Origin: a virus
Reading direction: 5' to 3' (one strand)
Virus record (IMG/VR): IMGVR_UViG_3300023179_000614
Span: 1-20,544 of that record
Length of the DNA: 20,544 bases
Position 1 is the first letter of the stretch. Each line of letters opens with the position of its first letter. This document shows positions 1 to 6,968 of the stretch, one piece after another. Under the pieces are notes generated by a model. The model was not told where the DNA came from, did not search any database, and saw only the letters and a list, made by a program, of their open reading frames with translations. Made by a program: the position numbers and the translations under genes.

Positions 1-2
1 AT

Positions 3-203
3 ATGGATAAGTTTAACAGTTTAGAGGGAATGTTAGATTTCTTGATTGATGAATGTAAAGTTGGGTTAGTTCCATTTGAATACTTCGGTTCAACAGAAAA
101 TAAAGGTTGGTTTAGATTATCAGTTGGAACAATTAAGTTGAAAGACATAACTGAACATCAAGATGTTATAGAAAATATGATAAATATGTTGGAAAATAAG
201 TAA
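3..203 (+). CDS. C-terminal part of a possible PLP-dependent aminotransferase (5' end probably outside window)
   Basis: The reading frame is open from the window edge, so the ATG at 3 may be internal and the gene may continue upstream. The 66 visible residues include VPFEYFG and GWFRLSVGT followed by a final amphipathic helix. This resembles the end of fold-type I aminotransferases, where a VPG..FG segment precedes a (F/I)RLS segment that carries the Arg binding the substrate carboxylate. No lysine-PLP motif is available, because that part would lie upstream. The assignment rests on this short pattern only, and a phage protein of unknown function is the alternative. Confidence 0.35.
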   Translation: MDKFNSLEGMLDFLIDECKVGLVPFEYFGSTENKGWFRLSVGTIKLKDITEHQDVIENMINMLENK

Positions 204-211
204 TTGTTTTA

Positions 212-219
212 TATTTTTG
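212..219 (+). promoter_or_regulatory. TAnnTTTG promoter box (-7) for the gene at 224
   Basis: TATTTTTG ends four bases before the GTG at 224. This is the Bacteroidetes -7 consensus TAnnTTTG. The spacing puts the expected transcription start at or next to the start codon. No clear TTTG is seen at the usual upstream distance (only TTGG at 189-192). Confidence 0.5.
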
Positions 220-223
220 TAGG

Positions 224-436
224 GTGAAGAAAACGAAACAAATTAATCAGGTTTTATTAATAATTTCCGATACTGGTAATCCCAAATTGGGTAGGTTTGG
301 TAATAATTGGGCTATGGATTGTCCTTTTTCAAGTGATGTATCAAAAGACGTTAAGGATGAGTTCGCTAAAAAACAGGTTGAATTATATAAACCATTTAGT
401 GAAGGTAGGGTAAGTTATCAATTTCACGAAAAATAA
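224..436 (+). CDS. small conserved-looking phage protein, function unknown
   Basis: Seventy residues starting at a GTG codon. I chose this start because the promoter box ends four bases before it, the same spacing as in other genes here, and because no in-frame ATG lies upstream. The sequence is basic at the N terminus (MKKTKQINQ), then mixed, with one Cys (MDCPF). It has no transmembrane segment or catalytic motif that I recognise. It lies between the aminotransferase-like end and smpB and has its own promoter. Confidence 0.6.
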   Translation: MKKTKQINQVLLIISDTGNPKLGRFGNNWAMDCPFSSDVSKDVKDEFAKKQVELYKPFSEGRVSYQFHEK

Positions 437-467
437 TTTGGTTTTATTAAAATAAATAATATATTTG
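437..467 (+). promoter_or_regulatory. Complete host-type promoter (TTTG-N19-TATATTTG) for smpB
   Basis: TTTG at 437-440 is followed, after 19 bases, by TATATTTG at 460-467, which ends four bases before the ATG at 472. This is the two-box Bacteroidetes promoter, and the position predicts a leaderless or nearly leaderless smpB-prs transcript. Confidence 0.7.
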
Positions 468-471
468 TTGA

Positions 472-897
472 ATGAAAAACAGGAAAGCGTTTTATAATTA
501 CACCATTGAAGAACAATACACCGCTGGTGTTATTCTTAAAGGGGATGAGGTTAAATCCATTCGTAATGGTAAATGTAATTTTACCGATCCTTTCTGTGTG
601 ATTACATCCAATTCAATAATCCTTAAAGGTTTATACGTTAATAAAAATAATCAATTCTCACCTGAAGAAACAAGAGATAAAGTATTATTATTAAACTCAA
701 AGGAAATCAATAAAATTAGAAATAAGTTTGTTGTTAAAGGTTACACTCTTATTCCATTGGAACTAATCTTTGTTAAAGGATTGGTTAAAATTGTAATTGG
801 GGTTGCTAAAGGTCGTAAAACATATGATAAAAAAGATGTCATTAAATATAAAGACATTGAAAGAGATACCAAAAGAGAATTAAAAAATTATAAATAA
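472..897 (+). CDS. smpB: SsrA-binding protein SmpB homologue
   Basis: 141 residues; bacterial SmpB is usually about 150-160. SmpB binds the tRNA-like end of tmRNA, occupies the space an anticodon arm would fill, and lets tmRNA rescue stalled ribosomes in the cytoplasm. The family pattern is visible throughout: NRKAFYNYTIEEQYTAG at the N terminus, then GDEVKSIRNGKCNFTDPF (family: G.EVKS.R.G..N..D.F), later GYTLIPLELIFVKGLVKI (family: GyTlvPL..y...G..K), and a basic tail YDKKDVIKYKDIERDTKRE matching the family's YDKR...K.rd..R. The C-terminal tail that enters the decoding centre is therefore present. Its stop is one base from the start of the PRPP-synthetase-like gene, so the two are probably cotranscribed. 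A phage copy is unusual. No tmRNA gene is visible in the window. Confidence 0.9.
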   Translation: MKNRKAFYNYTIEEQYTAGVILKGDEVKSIRNGKCNFTDPFCVITSNSIILKGLYVNKNNQFSPEETRDKVLLLNSKEINKIRNKFVVKGYTLIPLELIFVKGLVKIVIGVAKGRKTYDKKDVIKYKDIERDTKRELKNYK

Positions 898-898
898 G

Positions 899-1684
899 AT
901 GCGATACGAAAAAGTAAGATATCCGGATGGTGGTGTATATGCTAAGGTTACTGATTTTAGTAATCCTGTTATTACCGAAAGAATTAATACTTACGAAGAT
1001 TTATTCTTCATTAAGTCATTAAAAGAAGTTTGTGATTATAACGGTGTTGAAGATGTGGTATTAAATATCCCTTGTCTATTTCAACAACAACACGATAGAC
1101 GATTCCACGAGAATGAATCGTTTGAACTTAAATTAGTATCTGATTTCATCAACTCTTGTAATTTCAAAAGGGTTAATGTTTATCATCCACATTCTGACGT
1201 ATCACAAATATCAATCAATAAATTCAAAGCCATTGACAACTCAAAGTTTGTTATTAAAGTCCTTGAAGATATCGGAACAACACCAATATTATTATCAACA
1301 GACGCTGGTTCATATAAATGGATTAATAAATTGGCTGACGTTATTGAATTTCCAGGTGAAGTATATGGTGCTAATAAATCAAGAGATTTGGAAACACATA
1401 AACTTACTCAGGTGATTGACAGACAAGACTTTGAAGGTAGAGATATTCTTATTCTTGACGACCTATCTGTTTTTGGTGGTACCTTTGTTGGGTTGGCTAA
1501 GTTGTTAAAAGAAAGAAATGTTGGTAAGTTATATTTGGCTGTAAGTCATATCACTGTTCAGAATCCAAATAAAGAACTTGAGGGTTTATATGAGAAAATT
1601 TATTGTGTGAATACAAAATACGATTCATACGATTTATCAAATATTAAGGTATTTGATTATAAAGAATTAGGAATATTCAACTAA
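899..1684 (+). CDS. prs: Ribose-phosphate pyrophosphokinase (PRPP synthetase) family protein
   Basis: 261 residues; cellular PRPP synthetases are about 310-320, and phage versions tend to be shorter. The canonical enzyme transfers pyrophosphate from ATP to ribose 5-phosphate, giving PRPP. Visible family segments in order: QQQHDRRFH (62-70, nucleotide-binding region, usually RQDRR), VYHPHSD (95-100, usually DLH), LLSTDAGSYKW (131-141, usually SPDaGG), GANKSRDLETHKL (157-169, flexible loop) and the PRPP loop ILILDDLSVFGGTF (183-196, usually VDD...TGGT). It starts one base after the smpB stop, and a Nampt family gene lies about 0.8 kb downstream on the same strand, so NAD+ synthesis is the likely context. 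Some phage members of this family instead pyrophosphorylate ADP-ribose (Adps of the NARP1 pathway), and the sequence alone does not decide this for me. Confidence 0.85.
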   Translation: MRYEKVRYPDGGVYAKVTDFSNPVITERINTYEDLFFIKSLKEVCDYNGVEDVVLNIPCLFQQQHDRRFHENESFELKLVSDFINSCNFKRVNVYHPHSDVSQISINKFKAIDNSKFVIKVLEDIGTTPILLSTDAGSYKWINKLADVIEFPGEVYGANKSRDLETHKLTQVIDRQDFEGRDILILDDLSVFGGTFVGLAKLLKERNVGKLYLAVSHITVQNPNKELEGLYEKIYCVNTKYDSYDLSNIKVFDYKELGIFN

Positions 1685-1690
1685 CATTAT

Positions 1691-1698
1691 TATCTTTG
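1691..1698 (+). promoter_or_regulatory. TAnnTTTG promoter box for the gene at 1703
   Basis: TATCTTTG ends four bases before ATG 1703, the same leaderless spacing as elsewhere. No TTTG is present at the exact upstream distance. Confidence 0.55.
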
Positions 1699-1702
1699 TG
1701 GT

Positions 1703-1957
1703 ATGATTATAACAAAAGAACAATTCGAACAAGATATTTTAACATTAGCCAAATTTATTGGACAAGAAAAAACTTATAATGTTTTCATAGAAACCCACGT
1801 ACCTGGATTACCGAGAATAGTTGAGATGATTGCTTATGAATTATTCCTAATTCAATTTGATTATAGGTATTGTTCTGAAGAATTATACGATTCATATAGA
1901 AACTTATTAGATTACTCAATTGAGTTAAGAAATAATGGTTTTGTAAATTTTAAATAA
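1703..1957 (+). CDS. small protein of unknown function in the NAD-related gene block
   Basis: 84 residues, predicted mostly helical and acidic, without membrane segments or recognised motifs. It has its own TAnnTTTG box four bases before the ATG and lies four bases upstream of the HAD phosphatase gene, so the two are probably translated from one transcript. Its place between the PRPP-synthetase-like and Nampt genes could mean a link to nucleotide metabolism, but nothing in the protein itself shows this. Confidence 0.7.
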   Translation: MIITKEQFEQDILTLAKFIGQEKTYNVFIETHVPGLPRIVEMIAYELFLIQFDYRYCSEELYDSYRNLLDYSIELRNNGFVNFK

Positions 1958-1961
1958 AAAA

Positions 1962-2405
1962 ATGAAAGAATATTTTGATAAAAACCCTGAATCTACTCCA
2001 TATTTGGATAGATTGGAAAAAGAATGGCGTGAGCATGGTAAAATAGTAATAGCGGTTGATTATGATTCAACCATATTCCCATATCACACAATTGACAATG
2101 CTAAAGACATTGAAAAAGTTATTGATGTGTTGAAAATAGCGAAAGAAACAGGTGCTTATATAGCAATTTTCACTTGTAGTGCTCCCGATAGACACGATGA
2201 GATTAGAGAGTATTGTAAAACTAAAGGTTTGTCAATTGACTCAATTAATGAAAATCCAATTCATTTACCTTACGGACATCACGGAAAAATATATGCAAAT
2301 ATATACCTTGATGATAGAGCAGGTTTAAATGAGGCGTTAAATACGTTACAATTCGCTATGTATAAAATCAGAGGGTCTAAAACAACCCAAATGTACGATT
2401 TTTAA
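1962..2405 (+). CDS. HAD-superfamily phosphatase
   Basis: 147 residues. The HAD nucleophile motif is VDYDST (residues 32-37), with D33 as predicted nucleophile and D35 as general acid. Motif II is represented by IFTCSAP (69-75) and the acidic metal-binding motif by YLDDRAG (115-121). NENP (97-100) and the KIYANIYLDD ending resemble the small HAD group around Bacteroides BT0820, usually written as N.N....K.yad.yiDD. These enzymes remove phosphate from small molecules or hydrolyse pyrophosphate. In this block it could act on pyrophosphate or a nucleotide by-product of the adjacent synthesis genes, but that is inference. The DxDST form, rather than DxDGT, is a mild variation. Confidence 0.8.
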   Translation: MKEYFDKNPESTPYLDRLEKEWREHGKIVIAVDYDSTIFPYHTIDNAKDIEKVIDVLKIAKETGAYIAIFTCSAPDRHDEIREYCKTKGLSIDSINENPIHLPYGHHGKIYANIYLDDRAGLNEALNTLQFAMYKIRGSKTTQMYDF

Positions 2406-2412
2406 AAAAAAA

Positions 2413-2443
2413 TTTGAGTACTTAAAAAACTATATTATCTTTG
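2413..2443 (+). promoter_or_regulatory. Complete host-type promoter (TTTG-N19-TATCTTTG) for the Nampt gene
   Basis: TTTG at 2413-2416, 19 bases, then TATCTTTG at 2436-2443. Unlike most genes here, the ATG (2470) is 26 bases further on, leaving an A-rich leader, as is common for well-translated Bacteroidetes genes. Confidence 0.7.
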
Positions 2444-2469
2444 TAAAACAATTAAAAAAAATAAAAATT

Positions 2470-4011
2470 ATGTTTAAACCAATCACATTATTTTACGCTG
2501 ACGGCTACAAAGTTGGACACAGAAAAATGTTAGCAAAAGGAACTGCTAAATTATACGGAACTTGGATTCCTCGTTCCCTTAAATACGCACCTAAAGGTGT
2601 TAAAAAAATATTATCAGTTGGACACCAACTTACAATGCGTTGGTTACACGATGAATTCCAAGAGAATTTCTTCAACCAACCAAAAGATGTTGCAACCCAA
2701 TTCCAAACAGATATGTCAAAATATCTTGGAATGGATTATGATGGTTCTCATTTTGAAGCATTACACGATTTAGGTTATTTACCTATTAGAGTTAAAGCCT
2801 TACCTGAAGGGGTTGAGACTCTTCCAAACATTCCACATATGACATTTATTAATACTGTTGATGGATTTGCTTGGCTTACACTTTATCTTGAAACAGTCAT
2901 TTCAAGTTTGGCTTGGAAAACATCCACATCAGCCACAATCGCATTACAATATCGTAGAAATGTCGCTAAATGGGTATCAAAAACAGACCCAGCAAATGCT
3001 TGGTTAATTCCTTTCTTATGTCACGATTTCTCAGCAAGAGGTTTATCACCTTTTGATATGTTATCAAGTGGATTGGGACACGCTATGTCATTTAGAGGTA
3101 GTGATACTTTAATAGTTATCCCTGGAGCTCGTTATTTCTATGATGAATCAAAAGATGAGGTATGTATCAATTCGGTAAATGCTTCTGAACATTCGGTATC
3201 AACCACAAAGATTTTTACGGTTGGTGAATCTCAGATGATTGCTGATTGGTTGGTTGAATTTCCTGATGGTATTCTTTCAATTGTATCAGATACATTTGAT
3301 TTGTGGCAATTAATTACCAAATATTTACCTGAAAATAAAGAAGCAATTATGGCTCGTAATGGTAAGTTGGTAATCCGTCCTGATAGTGGAGACCCTGTTG
3401 ATATTATTTGTGGTAGAAACTATGGTAAAAAAGATGAAGATTATTTAAGAACACCTGCTACAAAAGGTGTTATAGAACTTCTTTGGGATATTTTCGGTGG
3501 GACAATTAACGAACAAGGATACAAAGTTCTTGATCCACACATCGGAGCAATCTATGGGGACTCAATCACTTTAGAACGTCAATTGGAAATCTATGAAAGA
3601 TTGAAAATGAAAGGATTTGCATCAACCAATATTGTATTAGGGGTTGGTTCATTCACTTACCAATATAATACTCGCGACACATTAGGCTTCGCAGCAAAAG
3701 GTGCTTGGTTTGAGGTTGAAGAAAATTTCTTAGCAACACCTGAAAGTGTTGAATGGGGAGTTAGAACAGTTGGTTATGATATCTATAAAGATCCGGTGAC
3801 TGATGATGGGACAAAGAAATCATTGAAAGGTAGATGTGCTGTTCATATTGAAAATGGTGAATATGTTGTTAAAATTCAATGTAATGAAGAAGAAGAAAAA
3901 GGTGGGGTATTACAAACTATTTATGAAGATGGACAGTTTTATAACCAAACAACTTTAACCCAAATCAGGGAAAGAATTAATAAATTGGTTGATGTTGAAC
4001 AAGTGGGTTAA
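2470..4011 (+). CDS. nadV: Nicotinamide phosphoribosyltransferase (Nampt/NadV family)
   Basis: 513 residues; human NAMPT is 491. The family joins nicotinamide to PRPP, giving NMN for NAD+ synthesis. Key residues known from human NAMPT can be placed: D212 in RGSDT (human D219), H241 in ASEHS (the catalytic H247), and R303 and D305 in VIRPDSGDP (R311, D313). YADGYKVGH near the N terminus, PIRVKALPEG (105-114), HDFSARG (185-191) and GDSITLERQLEIYERLK also fit. The glycine-rich GSGGG..Q of the animal enzyme appears as GVGSFTYQYNTRD, a form I associate with bacterial and phage members. No NMN adenylyltransferase is visible in the window, so either the host supplies it, or the enzyme is a Namat-type protein using ADP-ribose pyrophosphate and making NAD+ directly. 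Confidence 0.93.
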   Translation: MFKPITLFYADGYKVGHRKMLAKGTAKLYGTWIPRSLKYAPKGVKKILSVGHQLTMRWLHDEFQENFFNQPKDVATQFQTDMSKYLGMDYDGSHFEALHDLGYLPIRVKALPEGVETLPNIPHMTFINTVDGFAWLTLYLETVISSLAWKTSTSATIALQYRRNVAKWVSKTDPANAWLIPFLCHDFSARGLSPFDMLSSGLGHAMSFRGSDTLIVIPGARYFYDESKDEVCINSVNASEHSVSTTKIFTVGESQMIADWLVEFPDGILSIVSDTFDLWQLITKYLPENKEAIMARNGKLVIRPDSGDPVDIICGRNYGKKDEDYLRTPATKGVIELLWDIFGGTINEQGYKVLDPHIGAIYGDSITLERQLEIYERLKMKGFASTNIVLGVGSFTYQYNTRDTLGFAAKGAWFEVEENFLATPESVEWGVRTVGYDIYKDPVTDDGTKKSLKGRCAVHIENGEYVVKIQCNEEEEKGGVLQTIYEDGQFYNQTTLTQIRERINKLVDVEQVG

Positions 4012-4060
4012 AATTATAAAGGTATTTGACAATTCAAAAAAAAATTAATAGAATTACAAT

Positions 4061-4315
4061 ATGGAAAATAAAAACACAAACAAACAAAACTATAAGAGGT
4101 TTGAAGGTACCGGACAATTCCCAACAGATATTCACGGAAAAATCCTTAATAACAGAGCGACTGGTTATGACGCATCAAAATTCAGTTTTGAAATTTATAA
4201 AAAAACTGTAAAAGAAAAATTGGATTTGTCAATTGCAAAATCTAAGTGGAAAGCGGCTATGATGGTTTCTTACGGAAAAAATTGGAAAAAACATAACAAT
4301 CCAATATCATTTTAA
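4061..4315 (+). CDS. small basic protein, function unknown
   Basis: 84 residues rich in Lys and Asn. Features include FEGTGQFP and a basic helix with KSKWKAAMMVSYGKNWKKH near the C terminus. No known motif or membrane segment. A frame-shifted overlapping reading frame starting at 4026 was judged a shadow, because this one has an A-rich upstream region and more protein-like composition. It follows the Nampt gene by about 50 bases and may share its transcript. Confidence 0.65.
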   Translation: MENKNTNKQNYKRFEGTGQFPTDIHGKILNNRATGYDASKFSFEIYKKTVKEKLDLSIAKSKWKAAMMVSYGKNWKKHNNPISF

Positions 4316-4325
4316 TAAAACTGAC

Positions 4326-4332
4326 TATTTAT
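4326..4332 (+). promoter_or_regulatory. TATTTAT box (second promoter class) for the gene at 4351
   Basis: TATTTAT lies 18 bases before ATG 4351 and is preceded by C, as in several other copies here. There is no TAnnTTTG box at this gene. I read it as a phage-specific, perhaps late, promoter element. The 7-mer alone is common at this base composition. Confidence 0.35.
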
Positions 4333-4350
4333 TCTTAAAAATCTATAATT

Positions 4351-4593
4351 ATGAAATTACAAGACATAAAAAGCAAAATTAAAAGTGAAGATTTTGAAAC
4401 AGTTTGTTTACTTGTTTATGAAACAGTTGTTGAAAACAAAATCACCCAAGACCAATTCATTGAATTAATGTATGATATTACAGAAGAATTTGAAGGTGAA
4501 ACCGAATTAGATGTGGAAGATGATTTTAATGAATCATTTGACGATGATAAGGATTTTTTATCTGATGATGAAGAATTTGATGAAAATTATTAA
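4351..4593 (+). CDS. acidic small protein, function unknown
   Basis: 80 residues. The N-terminal half is mixed and helical (MKLQDIKSKIKSEDFETV), while the last 35 residues are almost all Asp, Glu, Phe and Ser (FDDDKDFLSDDEEFDENY). Such an acidic tail could mimic nucleic acid or bind a basic partner, but no specific family is recognised. It ends just before a strong hairpin terminator that it shares with the convergent gene ending at 4641. Confidence 0.65.
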   Translation: MKLQDIKSKIKSEDFETVCLLVYETVVENKITQDQFIELMYDITEEFEGETELDVEDDFNESFDDDKDFLSDDEEFDENY

Positions 4594-4601
4594 ATAATAT
4601 T

Positions 4602-4630
4602 AAAACCCAATATTTCTATTGGGTTTTTTT
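4602..4630. terminator. Bidirectional hairpin terminator
   Basis: ACCCAATA (4605-4612) pairs with TATTGGGT (4617-4624) over a TTTC loop. A run of T follows on the plus strand, and a run of A before the stem (4602-4605) gives a shorter T tract on the minus strand. It lies between convergent genes ending at 4593 (+) and 4641 (-), so it can serve both. Confidence 0.85.
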
Positions 4631-4640
4631 ATGATTAAAT

Positions 4641-6071
4641 TTAAATAAGTTTATCCAAAGGGGTTTTTATCAATTTAGGGGTAGGAACAATCATTACATT
4701 ATTACCTCTTTTTTCTAATGTGATTAAACCAAATGAATAAAGAGATCTAAGTAATGGTTTTACATTATGTGATGCTAATAATCTTGGATCAACAATTTTT
4801 CTTATTGTTGTAATATTTTGTTCACCTTTATCTTTTAATAGTTTAATCGCGGTAATAAATGCTCCTTGAGGGACTTTTTTAGTTCCCATTTTATCTATAT
4901 CTTGATATAATTTAACCGATGAAAAGTATTCTTCAGGGTTATCGGTAAAAAATTGTTTAACTTCAGGTTTTTTAAATAAATCAGTAACCAATTTTCTAAT
5001 TGAGTTAATGAAATTAGATTTAGTTATCTGTTTATTACTCATAATACTTATTATAGAGATTGGATTATCGGTATATCTTTCACCTGTTTCTTCATTATTT
5101 ATTATTTTGGATACATAAAATGTTGATGATATGTTATTATTTTTGATATCCACATCCACCTCAATCCAATGGTTAGTATTTGGTTTTTGATACGTCATCC
5201 ATAACTCAGAATAGTCAATATTAAATTTTAATTTTACTCTTTTATAATAATCTTTAATAGATTTTAATGAATAAGTGTCGTATAAAGAATGTATAATAAA
5301 TTCTTCATCTACTTCATCTATAAGCAAGTTCACGTTTTTACCAATTGATTCAAATATTTCAGGTATAAATTTTTTAACAATATTTACTTCATCTACACTT
5401 AATTTTTTATTTGTAGCGGTCCAAACTTCAAACTTTTTGGTTTTTTTGTTAATTAATATCGCCATTTTATATAACGTATCTTCAGGGTCAAGTTTTTCTT
5501 TTTTATCAATTACAAAATAAATATAATTGTTTTCAGAATAACCATATCCGGTGAATCTATTAATATCTTTGGTTGCTGATATACACCATTGAGAATTTTT
5601 TCCATACTTACAAGACGCTTCTTTACTTTTAACCCTAATTACTAACCATCTATCAGTATCATATATTTTATCTATTTCTTTTTCAGCCTCTTTTATTCTC
5701 TGATTTTCCTCAGTTTCATCTATGATATCAAATAACGAGGTTGCGTCTTGAGCCAATATATCTTTAGTGATTAGATTTTTTGATTTATATAACATCCATT
5801 TATTGAAGTTGTAATATATACCTTCAAAAGCATCACCTAACCCAATTCCACCGTAATTATAATACTCTTCAACCAAATCAAAAAACTTTGATATGTATTT
5901 TTTCGGTGTTGGAATATTTTTAATAAACTCCTTAGTGTAATAATCAAATTCTTTTGAGAAATTCGGATTACTCCCCAAATTACCTTTACTTAACTTTTCT
6001 TTTTTATTCTTGATGATGTTATCAATTTCACCTTCAAGTAATATACTTTCAATCAATGTTCTTAAACTCAT
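4641..6071 (-). CDS. 476-residue phage protein with capsid-targeting-like N terminus and winged-helix-like C terminus
   Basis: No named family is recognised. The N terminus MSLRTLIESILLEGE is a short amphipathic helix ending in L-L-E|G, like the T4 capsid-targeting leader cut by the prohead protease after (I/L)-x-E. Residues 155-190 contain KYGKNSQWCISATKD followed by Y.YFVIDKK, a W-C(I/T) pattern I have seen in unnamed proteins of large phages. The last 75 residues (GAFITAIKLLKD... LLRSLYSFGLITLEKRGNNVMIV) look like a winged helix-turn-helix. A TATTTAT box ends five bases before the ATG on the minus strand. A truncated paralogue of the first 70 or so residues lies at 6963-7178. A protein packaged in the head and delivered to the host, perhaps acting on DNA or transcription, would fit, but this is inference. 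Confidence 0.8.
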   Translation of the reverse strand: MSLRTLIESILLEGEIDNIIKNKKEKLSKGNLGSNPNFSKEFDYYTKEFIKNIPTPKKYISKFFDLVEEYYNYGGIGLGDAFEGIYYNFNKWMLYKSKNLITKDILAQDATSLFDIIDETEENQRIKEAEKEIDKIYDTDRWLVIRVKSKEASCKYGKNSQWCISATKDINRFTGYGYSENNYIYFVIDKKEKLDPEDTLYKMAILINKKTKKFEVWTATNKKLSVDEVNIVKKFIPEIFESIGKNVNLLIDEVDEEFIIHSLYDTYSLKSIKDYYKRVKLKFNIDYSELWMTYQKPNTNHWIEVDVDIKNNNISSTFYVSKIINNEETGERYTDNPISIISIMSNKQITKSNFINSIRKLVTDLFKKPEVKQFFTDNPEEYFSSVKLYQDIDKMGTKKVPQGAFITAIKLLKDKGEQNITTIRKIVDPRLLASHNVKPLLRSLYSFGLITLEKRGNNVMIVPTPKLIKTPLDKLI

Positions 6072-6143
6072 ATTATATAAATATTATCCAAAATAAAAAC
6101 ATAACCTATTTATGGATAAATAAAATCAATAAACAAATTAATT
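6072..6143. repeat. 72-bp divergent promoter region, copy 1
   Basis: Identical at 71 of 72 positions to 7179-7250 (the one difference is T at 6142 versus A at 7249). In both copies it sits exactly between a minus-strand ATG and a plus-strand ATG. It contains ATAAATA at 6077-6083 (TATTTAT on the minus strand, five bases before ATG 6071) and the inverted pair TATTTAT-GG-ATAAATA at 6107-6122. Confidence 0.95.
6107..6122. promoter_or_regulatory. Inverted TATTTAT pair, divergent promoter of the endolysin gene
   Basis: TATTTAT, GG, ATAAATA forms a palindromic pair with arms of seven bases. On the plus strand it lies 30 bases before ATG 6144. It could be a promoter box read in both directions or an operator for a protein dimer. 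Confidence 0.4.
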
Positions 6144-6968
6144 ATGATATTAAAAGTAGGATCTATTGGGGAAGATGTAAAAAAACTCCAAACAAAATTA
6201 GGAACTGCGGCTGATGGTATTTTCGGTGCAGGAACAGAAAAACTTGTTAAAGAATGGCAATCAAAGAATAATTTAAGTGCTGATGGTATTGTTGGTGATG
6301 GAACTTGGAAAGCAATGTTCGGTGAAGTGGCAGCACCTGTACTTACAACAACTGCAATTCCAGCTTCAGGTTTTAAATTGGATAAATTAAAAGGACATGT
6401 GCCTGATTCAGTATTAACTCAAATCCCTGATACTGCAGCTAAGTTTAATATTACAAACAATTTAAGATTGGCTCATTTCTTAGCTCAATGCGGACACGAA
6501 AGTGGTGGATTTAAATCGACACAAGAAAACTTAAACTATTCTGCTGATGGTTTAAAAAAGATATTCCCTAAGTATTTTCCGGGAACATTGGCTGAAGGTT
6601 ATGCAAAAAACCCACAGAAAATCGCTTCTAAGGTATATGCTTCAAGAATGGGTAATGGTGATGAAACTTCAGGTGAAGGATATAAGTTCAGAGGCCGAGG
6701 GTACATTCAACTTACAGGAAAAGCCAACTATCAAGGATTTACAAAGTTCATTGGTGAGGATTGTATTACTAACCCAGATTTAGTAGCAACTAAATATCCA
6801 TTGGCTTCAGCAGCATATTTCTTTAATTCAAACAAATTATGGGAAATATGTGATAAAGGTGCTGATGAGGTGACTGTTACAGCTGTTACAAAAAGAGTAA
6901 ATGGCGGCACAATTGGATTGCAAGATCGTCTTAAACACTTCAAAGAATATTATGCTTTATTATCATAA
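6144..6968 (+). CDS. Endolysin: peptidoglycan-binding domain plus GH19 (chitinase-like) lysozyme
   Basis: 274 residues. Residues 1-60 are a PG_binding_1 type domain (GSIGEDVKKLQTKLG, ADGIFGAGT, ADGIVGDGTWKAM, the usual two half repeats). A short linker rich in Ala/Thr/Pro follows (61-76), then a GH19 catalytic domain (about 80-274). In it, HESGGF (118-123) supplies the predicted catalytic Glu119, and GDETSGEGYKFRGRGYIQLTG (172-192) holds the second acidic residue (Glu175 or Glu178) and the conserved GRG.IQLTG. The enzyme would cut the peptidoglycan glycan backbone at lysis. There is no signal peptide, so release should need a holin; the membrane protein at 12373 is a candidate. It is driven from the duplicated divergent promoter region, and its stop overlaps the convergent small gene ending at 6963. 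Confidence 0.93.
   Translation: MILKVGSIGEDVKKLQTKLGTAADGIFGAGTEKLVKEWQSKNNLSADGIVGDGTWKAMFGEVAAPVLTTTAIPASGFKLDKLKGHVPDSVLTQIPDTAAKFNITNNLRLAHFLAQCGHESGGFKSTQENLNYSADGLKKIFPKYFPGTLAEGYAKNPQKIASKVYASRMGNGDETSGEGYKFRGRGYIQLTGKANYQGFTKFIGEDCITNPDLVATKYPLASAAYFFNSNKLWEICDKGADEVTVTAVTKRVNGGTIGLQDRLKHFKEYYALLS

Noticed and set aside
4026-4211. Open frame of 61 residues overlapping the gene at 4061
   Set aside because: Low-complexity Lys/Thr/Ile composition and a better overlapping frame starting at 4061.
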